DNA of 44,565 bases from a bacterium. GTDB lineage: Bacteria; DRYD01. The position numbers and the translations under genes are program-made. The stretch's first letter is position 1. Every line of letters begins with the position of its first letter. A model generated the notes under the pieces. That model searched no databases and was not told where the DNA came from. It saw nothing but the letters and a program-made list of their open reading frames with translations. The stretch covers positions 2,806-47,370 of the forward strand of contig JAOABG010000004.1 in NCBI GenBank assembly GCA_026418475.1. Reading direction: 5' to 3'. Below are positions 25,515-33,705 of the stretch, piece after piece.

Positions 25515-27988
25515 AAGTTAGCGGTTTTTTTTATTGGTTCAAACCTCATTGTGAAGAATCTTAAAAATGGTGGTTCATATAAAATTGATAACCCACTTAT
25601 TTTTTCTCTTATACTGAATACTTCACATATTGTGTTACTTGTGTACTCCATATGTTCATTTGTATAAACTCTTCTTGGTATGGTTATTCTAACTAATTCA
25701 AGCTCTGGATATTTGTGTTTACCTGTTTTGGGATCTCTTCCTGCAGATACTATCCCTCTTTCCATGGTTCTAACACCACCATACAAATAGATGTACGCAG
25801 CTAATGTCTGAGCAGGGAACTCTTCCTGACTTATGTGCGGCAAAAACCTTTTGGCATCAATATATATTGCATGTCCTCCTATTGGTTCTACTATTGGTAT
25901 ATTTGATGATTTTAACAGATTTCCTAAGTACCTTACCTGATCTATCCTATTTTTTAGATAATAGAAGTTGGTCATCTCAGTTATTCCTTTTGCTAACATT
26001 GCTATATCTCTGGATGACATTCCTCCGTTATAGTATTCACCCTCAAAAATCTCTATCATCTTCTTCATTTTTATGAACAAATCTGGTGATCTAACAAGTA
26101 TTAATCCACTTATATTGGTCAGTGGATCTTTTTTAGCTGAAATTGTGGCAGCATCAGCTAAACTCATTATCTCTCTTATGATACTCTTTATGTCTTTGTT
26201 TTGATATCCCTGTTCTCTTTCTTTGATGAAGAAAGCATTTTCTGCTATCCTTGTTGCATCTAATACTATAGGAATGCCATAATAATCACATATCTTTCTT
26301 ATTTGTTTTATATTTTCTAATGAGACTGGTTGTCCTCCAGCCATGTTAACATTATTTTCGATACATACGTAAGCTATATTACTTGCTCCGTTTTTCTCTA
26401 TAAAATCTACCAATTTATCCACATCTATATTACCCTTAAATGGGTGTGGAACTTCAGGTTTATAAGCTTCCTCTATGATTAAATCAACAAAAACTCCTTG
26501 GGCATATTCTTGATGAAACCTTGTTGTTGTAAAATACATGTTATTTATTACAAACTGCCCAGGTTTTATCATTGTTTGAGAAAGAACATGTTCTGCAGCT
26601 CTACCTTGATGGGTGGGTAAAAAGTACCTGAAACCAAATATATTTTCTATTGATTCTTCTAAAAGCTTATATGCTCTTTTTTGATCATACAATATTGCTA
26701 AACTCCATTGTTCGTCACTCATACTACTTGTTCCACTATCAGTTAAAAGATCTATATACACTTTTTCTGCTGGTATTAAAAAAGTGTTATATCCAGCTTT
26801 TTCTAATATTTCTTTCCTATCCTCAAAAGAGAGTAAGTTGATTATTTCTATACCCTTTAAATTATAAGAAATATAATCTCTTGGATCAATAAAATCGGAT
26901 ATGTATCTTCTGTTTTTTTGTTGTATTGCCAATTCCAAAGAGTTGACAAATAGTTCTAAGTTTTTCTTTTGATATTTCCTTGAAGGTAAATATAGAACCA
27001 TATAATTATCTTTGCTATAACCTCTTACTTGTCCTATTAAGAATAATAAATTGTTTATGTTATGAATACTATGTTTTATGTAGAAGTAATGTGCTGAGCA
27101 GCGGGGACTGATTTCAAAACCTTCAACGGAATTCGTAATTCTTTTTATTTCTTCGTATAAAAAATTAATTGATTTTTCTTTATATTCCCAAAAATTTTTG
27201 TTTTTTGCCTCTTCTAATCCTTGATTTATTATTTCCATATCTCTTCCAGCTAAACCACCGTAGGTATGTAGCCCTTCAAAGGCCACTACCCATTCTGTAA
27301 GATGCTCGTAATATTTGAAATTATCAGTTATTAACAATGCTCCTGTATTTGACATTAAGTCAAATGAACAGTCTATAACTATTATGTCAACTAGATTACT
27401 GAATTCTTTAACTTCATCTAAATTTGATTTTGTAAAAGAAAAAATATTAGAAAAATCTGCTATTGTCAGCAATGACTCTTCTTTCAATTCTGAAATCATA
27501 TTCTTTACATCATTAATACTATAATTATAACTTTTTAGGGAATTTAGGAAAAAGATTGATATTTTTTTACTGCCCTGTTGTTTGATTTTATAATAGCTGA
27601 GTATCTTTTCAAAGTGTTGATTTTCTAAAGGATTATAATTCACTAGATTAAATTGATAGTTTTCAAAATTTTCAAGTATTTTGATTATTAAGTTCCATGC
27701 TCCCTTTATATTGTGGGTGGGAATAAGGTATTCTTTGTTGAATGTCTTCTGAATATTTTGATTGAGCTTTATGAAATTTTTACTACCTGCATAGGATTCA
27801 TCTCCCAAGAATAATGCTGCATATTGGCTTTCACTTAAGCTATTTAGATTCATTCCTGATAAATCTGTCCATATATAATCTTCTTCTATTAAATTTGCAT
27901 CATTTTCTTTCTTTTCTAACAATATTCTTCTTTCTGAAATATCCAAGTACTTAGGAAAATAAACTATTTTAGCTTTATACGGTTGCAT
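25511..27988 (-). CDS. Tandem tryptophanase/tyrosine phenol-lyase-like PLP protein, N-terminal module lacking the lysine
   Basis: The C-terminal half (about 370-825) is a complete beta-eliminating lyase: 'DLLTDSGTSSMSDEQW', 'YFLPTHQGRAAEHVL', 'VCIENNVNMAGGQPVS', 'PIVLDATRIAENAFF', the PLP lysine K620 in 'TISAKKDPLTN', 'GGMSSRDIAMLAKG' and 'RITIPRRVYTNEHM'. The N-terminal half (about 30-360) repeats the plan in decayed form: 'TDLSGMNLNSLSESQYAA', 'YLIPTHNIKGAWNL', 'IDCSFDLMSNTGALLI' and 'YGGLAGRDMEIINQG'; the lysine position is lost. Known relatives are about 460 aa. It begins an operon with GlmU-like and heptose genes; AAGGAGA precedes the ATG. The activity (Trp, Tyr or another amino acid) is not determinable. 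Confidence 0.9.
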   Translation of the reverse strand: MQPYKAKIVYFPKYLDISERRILLEKKENDANLIEEDYIWTDLSGMNLNSLSESQYAALFLGDESYAGSKNFIKLNQNIQKTFNKEYLIPTHNIKGAWNLIIKILENFENYQFNLVNYNPLENQHFEKILSYYKIKQQGSKKISIFFLNSLKSYNYSINDVKNMISELKEESLLTIADFSNIFSFTKSNLDEVKEFSNLVDIIVIDCSFDLMSNTGALLITDNFKYYEHLTEWVVAFEGLHTYGGLAGRDMEIINQGLEEAKNKNFWEYKEKSINFLYEEIKRITNSVEGFEISPRCSAHYFYIKHSIHNINNLLFLIGQVRGYSKDNYMVLYLPSRKYQKKNLELFVNSLELAIQQKNRRYISDFIDPRDYISYNLKGIEIINLLSFEDRKEILEKAGYNTFLIPAEKVYIDLLTDSGTSSMSDEQWSLAILYDQKRAYKLLEESIENIFGFRYFLPTHQGRAAEHVLSQTMIKPGQFVINNMYFTTTRFHQEYAQGVFVDLIIEEAYKPEVPHPFKGNIDVDKLVDFIEKNGASNIAYVCIENNVNMAGGQPVSLENIKQIRKICDYYGIPIVLDATRIAENAFFIKEREQGYQNKDIKSIIREIMSLADAATISAKKDPLTNISGLILVRSPDLFIKMKKMIEIFEGEYYNGGMSSRDIAMLAKGITEMTNFYYLKNRIDQVRYLGNLLKSSNIPIVEPIGGHAIYIDAKRFLPHISQEEFPAQTLAAYIYLYGGVRTMERGIVSAGRDPKTGKHKYPELELVRITIPRRVYTNEHMEYTSNTICEVFSIREKISGLSILYEPPFLRFFTMRFEPIKKTANL

Positions 27989-28069
27989 TAGATTTTCTCC
28001 TTTCTCAAAATAATTACCCTATAGATAGTATTAATATACCTTTTTACTTTATCCTTTTTATGTAATTAT

Positions 28070-28097
28070 ATTATATAGATTTTATTATATAGATTTT
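28070..28097. repeat. Perfect 14-bp tandem duplication
   Basis: ATTATATAGATTTT occurs twice in a row in the 147-base divergent gap between the tryptophanase-like gene and lspA. It contains TATATAG-like −10 material and may affect promoter spacing; otherwise it looks like replication slippage. Confidence 0.75.
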
Positions 28098-28124
28098 AAG
28101 GGATTGGATATGTTTTTGTTGAAC

Positions 28125-28130
28125 TATATA
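28125..28130 (+). promoter_or_regulatory. TATATA hexamer five bases before lspA ATG (possible −10)
   Basis: lspA has no Shine-Dalgarno sequence; instead TATATA ends five bases before the ATG, with TTGGAT 15 bases upstream of it as a weak −35. If it is a −10 box, the transcript would start at or near the ATG. The AT-rich context makes this speculative. Confidence 0.3.
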
Positions 28131-28135
28131 GCTAA

Positions 28136-28600
28136 ATGAAAAGTATTTTACTATTTTTTTTATTACTTTTCCTTATTTTTTTAGACCAGTTGACTAAACA
28201 TCTTGTCATCCATGGTTTGAGGTTTAAGTGGGGATTTTTTGAAATCACACTTGTATATAATGAGGGTAGTGCTTTTGGATTGAAATTACTAAAAAACAGT
28301 GAATATATTGTTGTAAATTCAATCATCTTATTTCTTTTCATGTTATTCATATTTTATAGGAACAGTAGGAGTCAATATATGAAAAGCCTGTATAATTTTT
28401 GTCTGGTTTTTATCCTATCTGGTGGGCTTGGAAACATAATAGATAGAATTTTTCATGGGAAAGTAATAGACTTTTTTTACATTTACAATTTCCCTGTTTT
28501 CAATCTGGCTGATGTTTTCATTACCATCGGAATGGGGATGCTCATTATGATTTTTTTCAGAGAAGAGAAGAAAATACAGGAAAGTTCTCCTCCCCCCTAG
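28136..28600 (+). CDS. lspA: Lipoprotein signal peptidase (signal peptidase II)
   Basis: This integral membrane aspartyl protease cleaves the signal peptide of prolipoproteins after lipid attachment. Four hydrophobic segments are visible. Conserved motifs are 'FLDQLTKHLV', 'VYNEGSAFG', 'GGLGNIIDRI' with catalytic Asp103, 'GKVIDFF', and 'FNLADVFITIG' with catalytic Asp126. The length of 154 aa is normal. There is no ribosome-binding site, so translation may be from a leaderless or very short-leader transcript. It lies alone on the plus strand between two minus-strand units, convergent with the glycine-zipper gene six bases away. Confidence 0.97.
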   Translation: MKSILLFFLLLFLIFLDQLTKHLVIHGLRFKWGFFEITLVYNEGSAFGLKLLKNSEYIVVNSIILFLFMLFIFYRNSRSQYMKSLYNFCLVFILSGGLGNIIDRIFHGKVIDFFYIYNFPVFNLADVFITIGMGMLIMIFFREEKKIQESSPPP

Positions 28601-28606
28601 AACATA

Positions 28607-29299
28607 CTATTCTTTGTTCTGTCTCGATTCGGATAACTTGGTTAAAGCTGCTGCAACCACACCACCTACTATTCCTCCTATTGCTGCTCCTGCCAATCCT
28701 CCGATCAAAATGTGTTCGAGATGACTAATTCCAGTTTCAAACTTTACATGGGTTTTTTGGTAAGTATCTATTATTTTGTAGTCTATTTTGGGAGAAAATC
28801 TTACCCAGTATCCGTTTACTTCTTGGTAGCATTTTTGAATATCTCCATCTCTAATACAATACTCATCTACATCTTCCCATATTGTTTGACTGTATCCTTT
28901 AAATATGGGTTCTTTAACTTCTTGTGTTGTATAGTTTACAATTGGTTTACCATGTCCTTGGAAAGTTTGAGTATATTCTTTATAGATGACTTTTCCATAT
29001 TCATCTTTTACAGGGATTTTTTCATAAACACTTTCTGTGGGGGTGTTATTCACTGATTCCCATGGCCAAGTGGGAACATACTGATTTTTGGGAATTTTAC
29101 CTATTTCATGTGTTTCGTAAATAGGTTCTTTAACTTTAACTTCTACTGTTTCAACTGGTAATGATTTTACTTTTTTATTGGCTTGTATCCCTCCAAGTAT
29201 TGAACCAACAACTGCTCCACCTGCTGCTCCTATACCTACACCTTTAACAATGTTTTCCCCTGATTTTGTTGAGGAATACAAATTATTGTTCAGTTTCAT
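28607..29299 (-). CDS. Glycine-zipper protein, two zipper helices flanking a Tyr/Pro-rich core
   Basis: The family of this 230-residue protein is not recognised. Glycine-zipper helices occur near both ends: 'GVGIGAAGGAVVGSILGG' (about 20-37) and 'LIGGLAGAAIGGIVGGVV' (about 197-214). Such helices pack tightly in membranes. The middle 150 residues are rich in Tyr, Val, Lys and Pro and contain repeated 'V.EPIY/F' phrases, suggesting an exposed beta-like domain with two cysteines (CIRDGDIQKC) that could form a disulfide. No cleavable signal is evident, so insertion through the zipper helices is likely. GGAGGTGA before the ATG is strong, implying good expression. Confidence 0.75.
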   Translation of the reverse strand: MKLNNNLYSSTKSGENIVKGVGIGAAGGAVVGSILGGIQANKKVKSLPVETVEVKVKEPIYETHEIGKIPKNQYVPTWPWESVNNTPTESVYEKIPVKDEYGKVIYKEYTQTFQGHGKPIVNYTTQEVKEPIFKGYSQTIWEDVDEYCIRDGDIQKCYQEVNGYWVRFSPKIDYKIIDTYQKTHVKFETGISHLEHILIGGLAGAAIGGIVGGVVAAALTKLSESRQNKE

Positions 29300-29351
29300 A
29301 AACTTTCACCTCCATAAAACTATAATTATTATTTACGTAATAAAAAAATAC

Positions 29352-29379
29352 TGTAAAATTTCTGAATAGTAATTGTAAA
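29352..29379 (-). promoter_or_regulatory. Two TTTACA boxes 22 bases apart upstream of the glycine-zipper gene
   Basis: Read on the minus strand, TTTACA occurs twice with a 22-base period (two helical turns), the nearer box ending 53 bases before the ATG. It matches the 11-base-period pairs before the subtilase and clostripain-like genes. The AT-rich context means chance is possible. Confidence 0.3.
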
Positions 29380-29462
29380 AAAAAAGTTAAAAAAAGTGAT
29401 TTGGGAAATATTACGAGGTAATTAATATTTCTTATAGAAAAATTAGATTGATAGTAACCAAA

Positions 29463-31463
29463 ATGTTCGAGCTTGTTTCAAATTTCAATCTAACAAAAGC
29501 TCAGAAAGAATGTGTTGATCAAATAATTAGTAGTATAGAAAAAAATAAATTTACTACATTATTGGGAGTTACGGGATCTGGAAAAACTTTTATTATGGCT
29601 AACGTTATAGAAAGACTTCAAATTCCTGCTATTATAATATCTCATAATAAAGTTCTTGCTTCTCAATTATTTGGGGAATTTAAGAATTTTTTCCCTCGCA
29701 ATCAAGTGGAATTTTTTATAAGTTACTATGATTTTTATAGACCAGAAGCTTATATACCACAACAAGATTTATATTTTGAAAAGGAAGCAGTGATTAATAT
29801 GGTAATAGATAAACTTAGACACAGAGCTACACAAGCCGCTATATCTAATCCTTATTCTATTGTGGTTTCAAGTGTTTCTTGTATATATAACTTGGGATCC
29901 CCTGAGACTTACCAAGAGTTCTTTATTAATGTATATAAAAACAAAAAAATGGACATCACAGAATTCACTAAAATGCTGGTTAATATATACTATGAAAATA
30001 ATGAAAATGATTTTAAACAGGGTAGATTTATGGTGAGGGGAAATGTTGTTTATGTTTTTCCTTCAGGTGAGGACGTTGTATTGAGAATAGATCTTGAAGA
30101 AGATATTATATCTCATTTATTTTTGGTCGAGCCTGTCAGCTTTAAAAGGATATCTGAGGTTGATTTTTTTACAATATACCCTGCAAAATTGTTTGTGTCA
30201 TCATATGATAACATTATTAAATCAATTGAGGAAATAAAAACTGATTTATTGAAAAGATATAATGAATTGGTAGGTAATGGTAAAGTGATAGAAGCAGAGA
30301 GGTTAAAAACCAGAGTTGAGTATGATATCGCCATGTTATCAAAATTTGGTAGTTGTCCGGGGATTGAAAATTATTCCAGATATTTGTCTGGAAGGCCTCC
30401 TGGAAGCCCTCCTTATACCCTGTTAGATTATTTTTCTTCAGATTTTATCGCGTTTATTGATGAAAGCCATGTAACTATTCCACAGATCAGGGCCATGTAT
30501 AAATCAGATAGGAATCGCAAAGAAGTTTTGGTTGAACATGGTTTTAGATTACCCTCTTGTTTGGATAATCGTCCACTTAAGTTTGAAGAATTCATAGAAA
30601 AGGTTAATAGGGTGGTTTTTGTCTCCGCAACACCAGGTGAGTTTGAAGTTTCCAATAGTAATATCATTGAGCTTTTAGTAAGGCCAAGTGGAATAGTTGA
30701 TCCTGAAATAGTAATTAAGTCAAATAAAGATGTAATAAAAGAAATAATAGATATATCTCAGCAAGAAAAGAAGGAAAACAATAGAGTTATTGTTAATGTT
30801 TTAACTCAGAAGATTGCTGAAGATTTGAGTGAATATTTAACACTGAATTCAGTTCTTTCTACATTTTTACATTCAAAGATTAAACCATTGGATAGGTTAA
30901 AAATACTTTTTGATTTCAGAAAAGGTTTGTATGATGTTCTTGTTGGTGTTAATTTACTTCGTGAGGGGTTGGATCTACCAGAAGTTTCAGTCGTAATTAT
31001 AGCTAATGGTGATAAGCAGGGGTTTTTGAGAAGTAAAAACAGTATTATCCAATTGGCTGGTAGAGCAGCAAGAAATATGGCTTCAAAAGTGATAATATTC
31101 ACTGATACTATTACACCTGCTATAGCTCAAGCTGTAGAAGAGGTAGAAAGAAGAAGAAGATATCAAATGCAGTACAATGCGGAGAATAATATAACACCTC
31201 AAAATATACCTCCCAAACCTAAAGATATACTTAAAATTGTTTTTCAGCTTATAGGAAAAGAAGTTTCAGGTTTGACAATAAAAGATGTCGCCTTTTTGGA
31301 TGATGAGGAGTTTATAAAATATCTTAGCAGTATTAGTAAAAATCAAATAAATGAATTAAAAAGGTATCTAAAATTACAAATGAAAGAGTTAGCAGATAAT
31401 ATGGAATTTGAACAAGCAATAATAATGAGAGAAAAATTGAAAATTCTGGAGAATATTAAATAA
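29463..31463 (+). CDS. uvrB: Excinuclease ABC subunit B
   Basis: This is the damage-verifying helicase of nucleotide excision repair, loaded by UvrA and recruiting UvrC. Motifs are Walker A 'LLGVTGSGKTF', the beta-hairpin region 'YYDFYRPEAYIPQQD', Walker B 'FIDESH', 'VSATPG', 'VLVGVNLLREGLDLPEV', 'QLAGRAARN', and a C-terminal UVR domain 'MKELADNMEFEQAIIMREKL'. The length is normal. The track starts at TTG 29448; the ATG at 29463 gives the usual 'MFELVSNF' and is preferred. Neither has a ribosome site; GAGGT at 29415 is too far upstream unless a rare ATT at 29427 is used. Confidence 0.97.
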   Translation: MFELVSNFNLTKAQKECVDQIISSIEKNKFTTLLGVTGSGKTFIMANVIERLQIPAIIISHNKVLASQLFGEFKNFFPRNQVEFFISYYDFYRPEAYIPQQDLYFEKEAVINMVIDKLRHRATQAAISNPYSIVVSSVSCIYNLGSPETYQEFFINVYKNKKMDITEFTKMLVNIYYENNENDFKQGRFMVRGNVVYVFPSGEDVVLRIDLEEDIISHLFLVEPVSFKRISEVDFFTIYPAKLFVSSYDNIIKSIEEIKTDLLKRYNELVGNGKVIEAERLKTRVEYDIAMLSKFGSCPGIENYSRYLSGRPPGSPPYTLLDYFSSDFIAFIDESHVTIPQIRAMYKSDRNRKEVLVEHGFRLPSCLDNRPLKFEEFIEKVNRVVFVSATPGEFEVSNSNIIELLVRPSGIVDPEIVIKSNKDVIKEIIDISQQEKKENNRVIVNVLTQKIAEDLSEYLTLNSVLSTFLHSKIKPLDRLKILFDFRKGLYDVLVGVNLLREGLDLPEVSVVIIANGDKQGFLRSKNSIIQLAGRAARNMASKVIIFTDTITPAIAQAVEEVERRRRYQMQYNAENNITPQNIPPKPKDILKIVFQLIGKEVSGLTIKDVAFLDDEEFIKYLSSISKNQINELKRYLKLQMKELADNMEFEQAIIMREKLKILENIK

Positions 31464-31570
31464 TTTTTGAAATTTTAGACAAAAATAAACGTGGTATATT
31501 TCCTGAACTTTGAAAAAATTATTGAGTTTAGTATTAATTGCCATAAAGAATAAAATATAAAAAATTATTT

Positions 31571-31587
31571 TTTACATTTTTTTTACA
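31571..31587 (+). promoter_or_regulatory. Paired TTTACA boxes upstream of clostripain-like gene
   Basis: Two exact TTTACA hexamers sit 11 bases apart in a T-rich tract, ending 70 bases before the ATG at 31657. A TATATT (31599-31604) follows and could be a −10, but the spacing does not fit a standard sigma70 promoter with either box. The arrangement repeats that before the subtilase gene. Confidence 0.35.
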
Positions 31588-31656
31588 TTTTCAAACGATA
31601 TATTTGAGACGTAATAGCAAAACTAATAAAAATTATTCTTTTAAGGGGTGAAAAAA

Positions 31657-33468
31657 ATGAATATAAATGCAGTGAATGGATCTGTTAAACATAATTTAAT
31701 TAGTAAAAGTAATATTTCAAAATTTGAAGAAAAAGATGAAAAAGATTGGACCGTATTTTTATATCTTAATACAGAAGATGATAATTCTGTAAAAAATTTG
31801 ATGCTTAATCTCAAAATGCTTGAAATGGTAGGTTCTGATAAGAACTTGAATATTGTTGTCCAAGCTTATATACCTTCTTGGGGAAAGGTAAAGAGATTCT
31901 ATATAGAACAGAAAGAAAAATGGGAAACTTCAAAGCTCATAAAAATGGTACTATCTTCTCTTATTCCCTGGAAAAAATTTGAATTGGAGAACAAACCAGT
32001 TGAAGAATTGGAAAAGGTTAATTTAAATGATCCCAAAGTTTTTGAGGATTCATTAAAATGGGTGATAAAGAACTATCCTGCCAAAAAGCTAATGGTTATG
32101 ACTATTGGAGATAATGAGGGTTTGAAAACCTCTTCTGCGCAGGTAAGTATAAAGGATTTTGCAAAAAGTATTGAAAATGTTTATGCTGAAACAAAAGTTA
32201 AACCCGATGTTTTGGTTATGGATGGATCTTCTGTTGCTTCAATAGAAACAGTTACAGAATTAAAAGATAAAGCAAAGTATTTGGTTGGTACAAGTGGATT
32301 TGCTCCAAAACTTAATGTTCCATTTGCTATGTTTCTTAATGAAATGAAGAATCTTATAGATGGTGGCCCTAATGATGTGGAAAGTGTTATAAAATCATAC
32401 TTTCTTATTCATAATCTTTCAGGCGCAAGTTCTCAGACTACTGTTGTAGATTTATCAGATGAATCTATAGATGGAGCTGTTAAAGCTTGGGATCAAATGT
32501 CCAAGGAATTGCTAAAATTGGATGACCAAACTCTTGTAGATAAAATTCTACCTCTAATGTACAAGGCAGAGGATTTGGCCAATACTCCTGAAAGAAAACC
32601 TTATCTTGAAATGAGAGATGCAATTAGTTTTGCTAAGCTTGTATCTCAATCTGGTGATTTGCCACAAAGTTTGAGAAAAGCTGCTTATGATGCTGTCCAG
32701 AAGGTTACCAATATAGTTCATATGGAGAATAATTTGTATAAAAAGGAATTAGATCCAGATTCTAATGGAATTTCAGTTTTCATGCCAGATAATTTAGGTA
32801 ATTTCAAATCTGAAAAGTTTCCTATTCCTAAAGGATTCAAAAAGGATTATGGCTATTCGGAATTGTTATTTTCTAAATTGACCAATTGGGATGAATTTTT
32901 GAATAGAATTAGTCAAAAAGGAGTAATGGAGAAATTCTTGTTAAAGTTAGGTTTTTCCCAAAGTGTTATAGATAACATTTATGCTATAAGGAATCATTCT
33001 GTTAAGCTTTATAAAGATAAGATTTCGGGGTGGGCAAATTTAATGGCTTGGTTCAATGCTGTTAATAGGATTAGCAGTGATAAGCCGGTTGGGTTGTGGT
33101 TTATTCCACCATTTATTACACTGCCTTTGGGTATAATAAGTTCAGTTGAACAGATTTATAGTAATATTAAAGCTGCTAAGTACGTTTATGATAATATACC
33201 TCAAAAGGATATACTTGGAGTAATAGGCTTGGATGCTGCTCAGGGGTTAGCGAAGTTGATTGCCAATGTTTCTTATTTGGTCCCATTTTTAGCACCTGCA
33301 GCTCCTGCAGCAGGTCTGTTTACTTTCTTGTTGCCATGGATAAAGGATTTCTACAACGTATATTTGAATTACAAGAACAATAAAGAAAAATTTGTCTATA
33401 ATGATGTAACATTTGCAGATACTGCAAAAATGTATTTCCTTAATAAGTTTGCTAATATGTTAACTTGA
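31657..33468 (+). CDS. Clostripain (C11)-like protein without catalytic residues
   Basis: The N-terminal region follows the C11 plan: 'KDWTVFLYLNTEDDNSVKN' (usual start WTVlvYlaaDNnL), 'AKKLMVMTIGDNEGL' where the family has a His (DHGGG), and 'VLVMDGSSVASIETVTELKD' where it has the Cys (FDaClM..vE). Both catalytic positions are replaced, so proteolysis is not expected. The remaining 200 residues include hydrophobic stretches ('LWFIPPFITLPLGIISS', 'SYLVPFLAPAAPAAGLFTFL') that suggest membrane contact. The ORF track GTG (31648) lies in the AAGGGGTG ribosome site; the ATG at 31657 is the start, giving 603 aa. Homology is inferred from motif order. Confidence 0.75.
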   Translation: MNINAVNGSVKHNLISKSNISKFEEKDEKDWTVFLYLNTEDDNSVKNLMLNLKMLEMVGSDKNLNIVVQAYIPSWGKVKRFYIEQKEKWETSKLIKMVLSSLIPWKKFELENKPVEELEKVNLNDPKVFEDSLKWVIKNYPAKKLMVMTIGDNEGLKTSSAQVSIKDFAKSIENVYAETKVKPDVLVMDGSSVASIETVTELKDKAKYLVGTSGFAPKLNVPFAMFLNEMKNLIDGGPNDVESVIKSYFLIHNLSGASSQTTVVDLSDESIDGAVKAWDQMSKELLKLDDQTLVDKILPLMYKAEDLANTPERKPYLEMRDAISFAKLVSQSGDLPQSLRKAAYDAVQKVTNIVHMENNLYKKELDPDSNGISVFMPDNLGNFKSEKFPIPKGFKKDYGYSELLFSKLTNWDEFLNRISQKGVMEKFLLKLGFSQSVIDNIYAIRNHSVKLYKDKISGWANLMAWFNAVNRISSDKPVGLWFIPPFITLPLGIISSVEQIYSNIKAAKYVYDNIPQKDILGVIGLDAAQGLAKLIANVSYLVPFLAPAAPAAGLFTFLLPWIKDFYNVYLNYKNNKEKFVYNDVTFADTAKMYFLNKFANMLT

Positions 33469-33499
33469 ACGTTTATAAATTATTTTTTGAATTGCTAAA

Positions 33500-33535
33500 T
33501 AGAAAATTTTTTTAGTATAGAAAATTTTTTTAGTA
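33500..33535. repeat. Perfect 18-bp tandem duplication
   Basis: TAGAAAATTTTTTTAGTA occurs twice in a row after the clostripain-like gene. Downstream, TAATTTA...TAAATTA (33571-33590) forms a weak AT-only hairpin next to the microprotein ribosome site. The 33469-33603 gap holds nothing else I can identify and no clear terminator. Confidence 0.8.
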
Positions 33536-33603
33536 AATAAAAAAGGAGTTTTTTTTAAATTGTCAAAAACTAATTTAGGACTTTAAATTAGGGAGGTGAA
33601 ACC

Positions 33604-33672
33604 ATGGGTTGGTGGTGGCTGGTAGCTTTAGCAATAATATTGGTTGGTTTATCATATCCTGACGAGTTTTAA
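33604..33672 (+). CDS. 22-aa hydrophobic microprotein
   Basis: This ORF is too short for the ORF track. GGGAGGTGAAACC directly before the ATG is one of the best ribosome sites in the window. The peptide starts 'MGWWWLVALAIILVG' and ends 'PDEF': one membrane span with a tryptophan cluster at the start and an acidic tail. It is followed 33 bases later by the zinc-finger gene, itself with GGGAGG, so they are probably co-transcribed. Single-span microproteins often modulate membrane enzymes, but the role here is unknown. Confidence 0.65.
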   Translation: MGWWWLVALAIILVGLSYPDEF

Positions 33673-33705
33673 ATAAATCTCCAATATATTAAGGGAGGAT
33701 AAAAA

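Noticed and set aside
33560-33586. Eight-codon TTG-started leader peptide before the microprotein gene
   Set aside because: The AGGAG is 10-12 bases away in a T-run, the frame is very short, and nothing suggests attenuation control.
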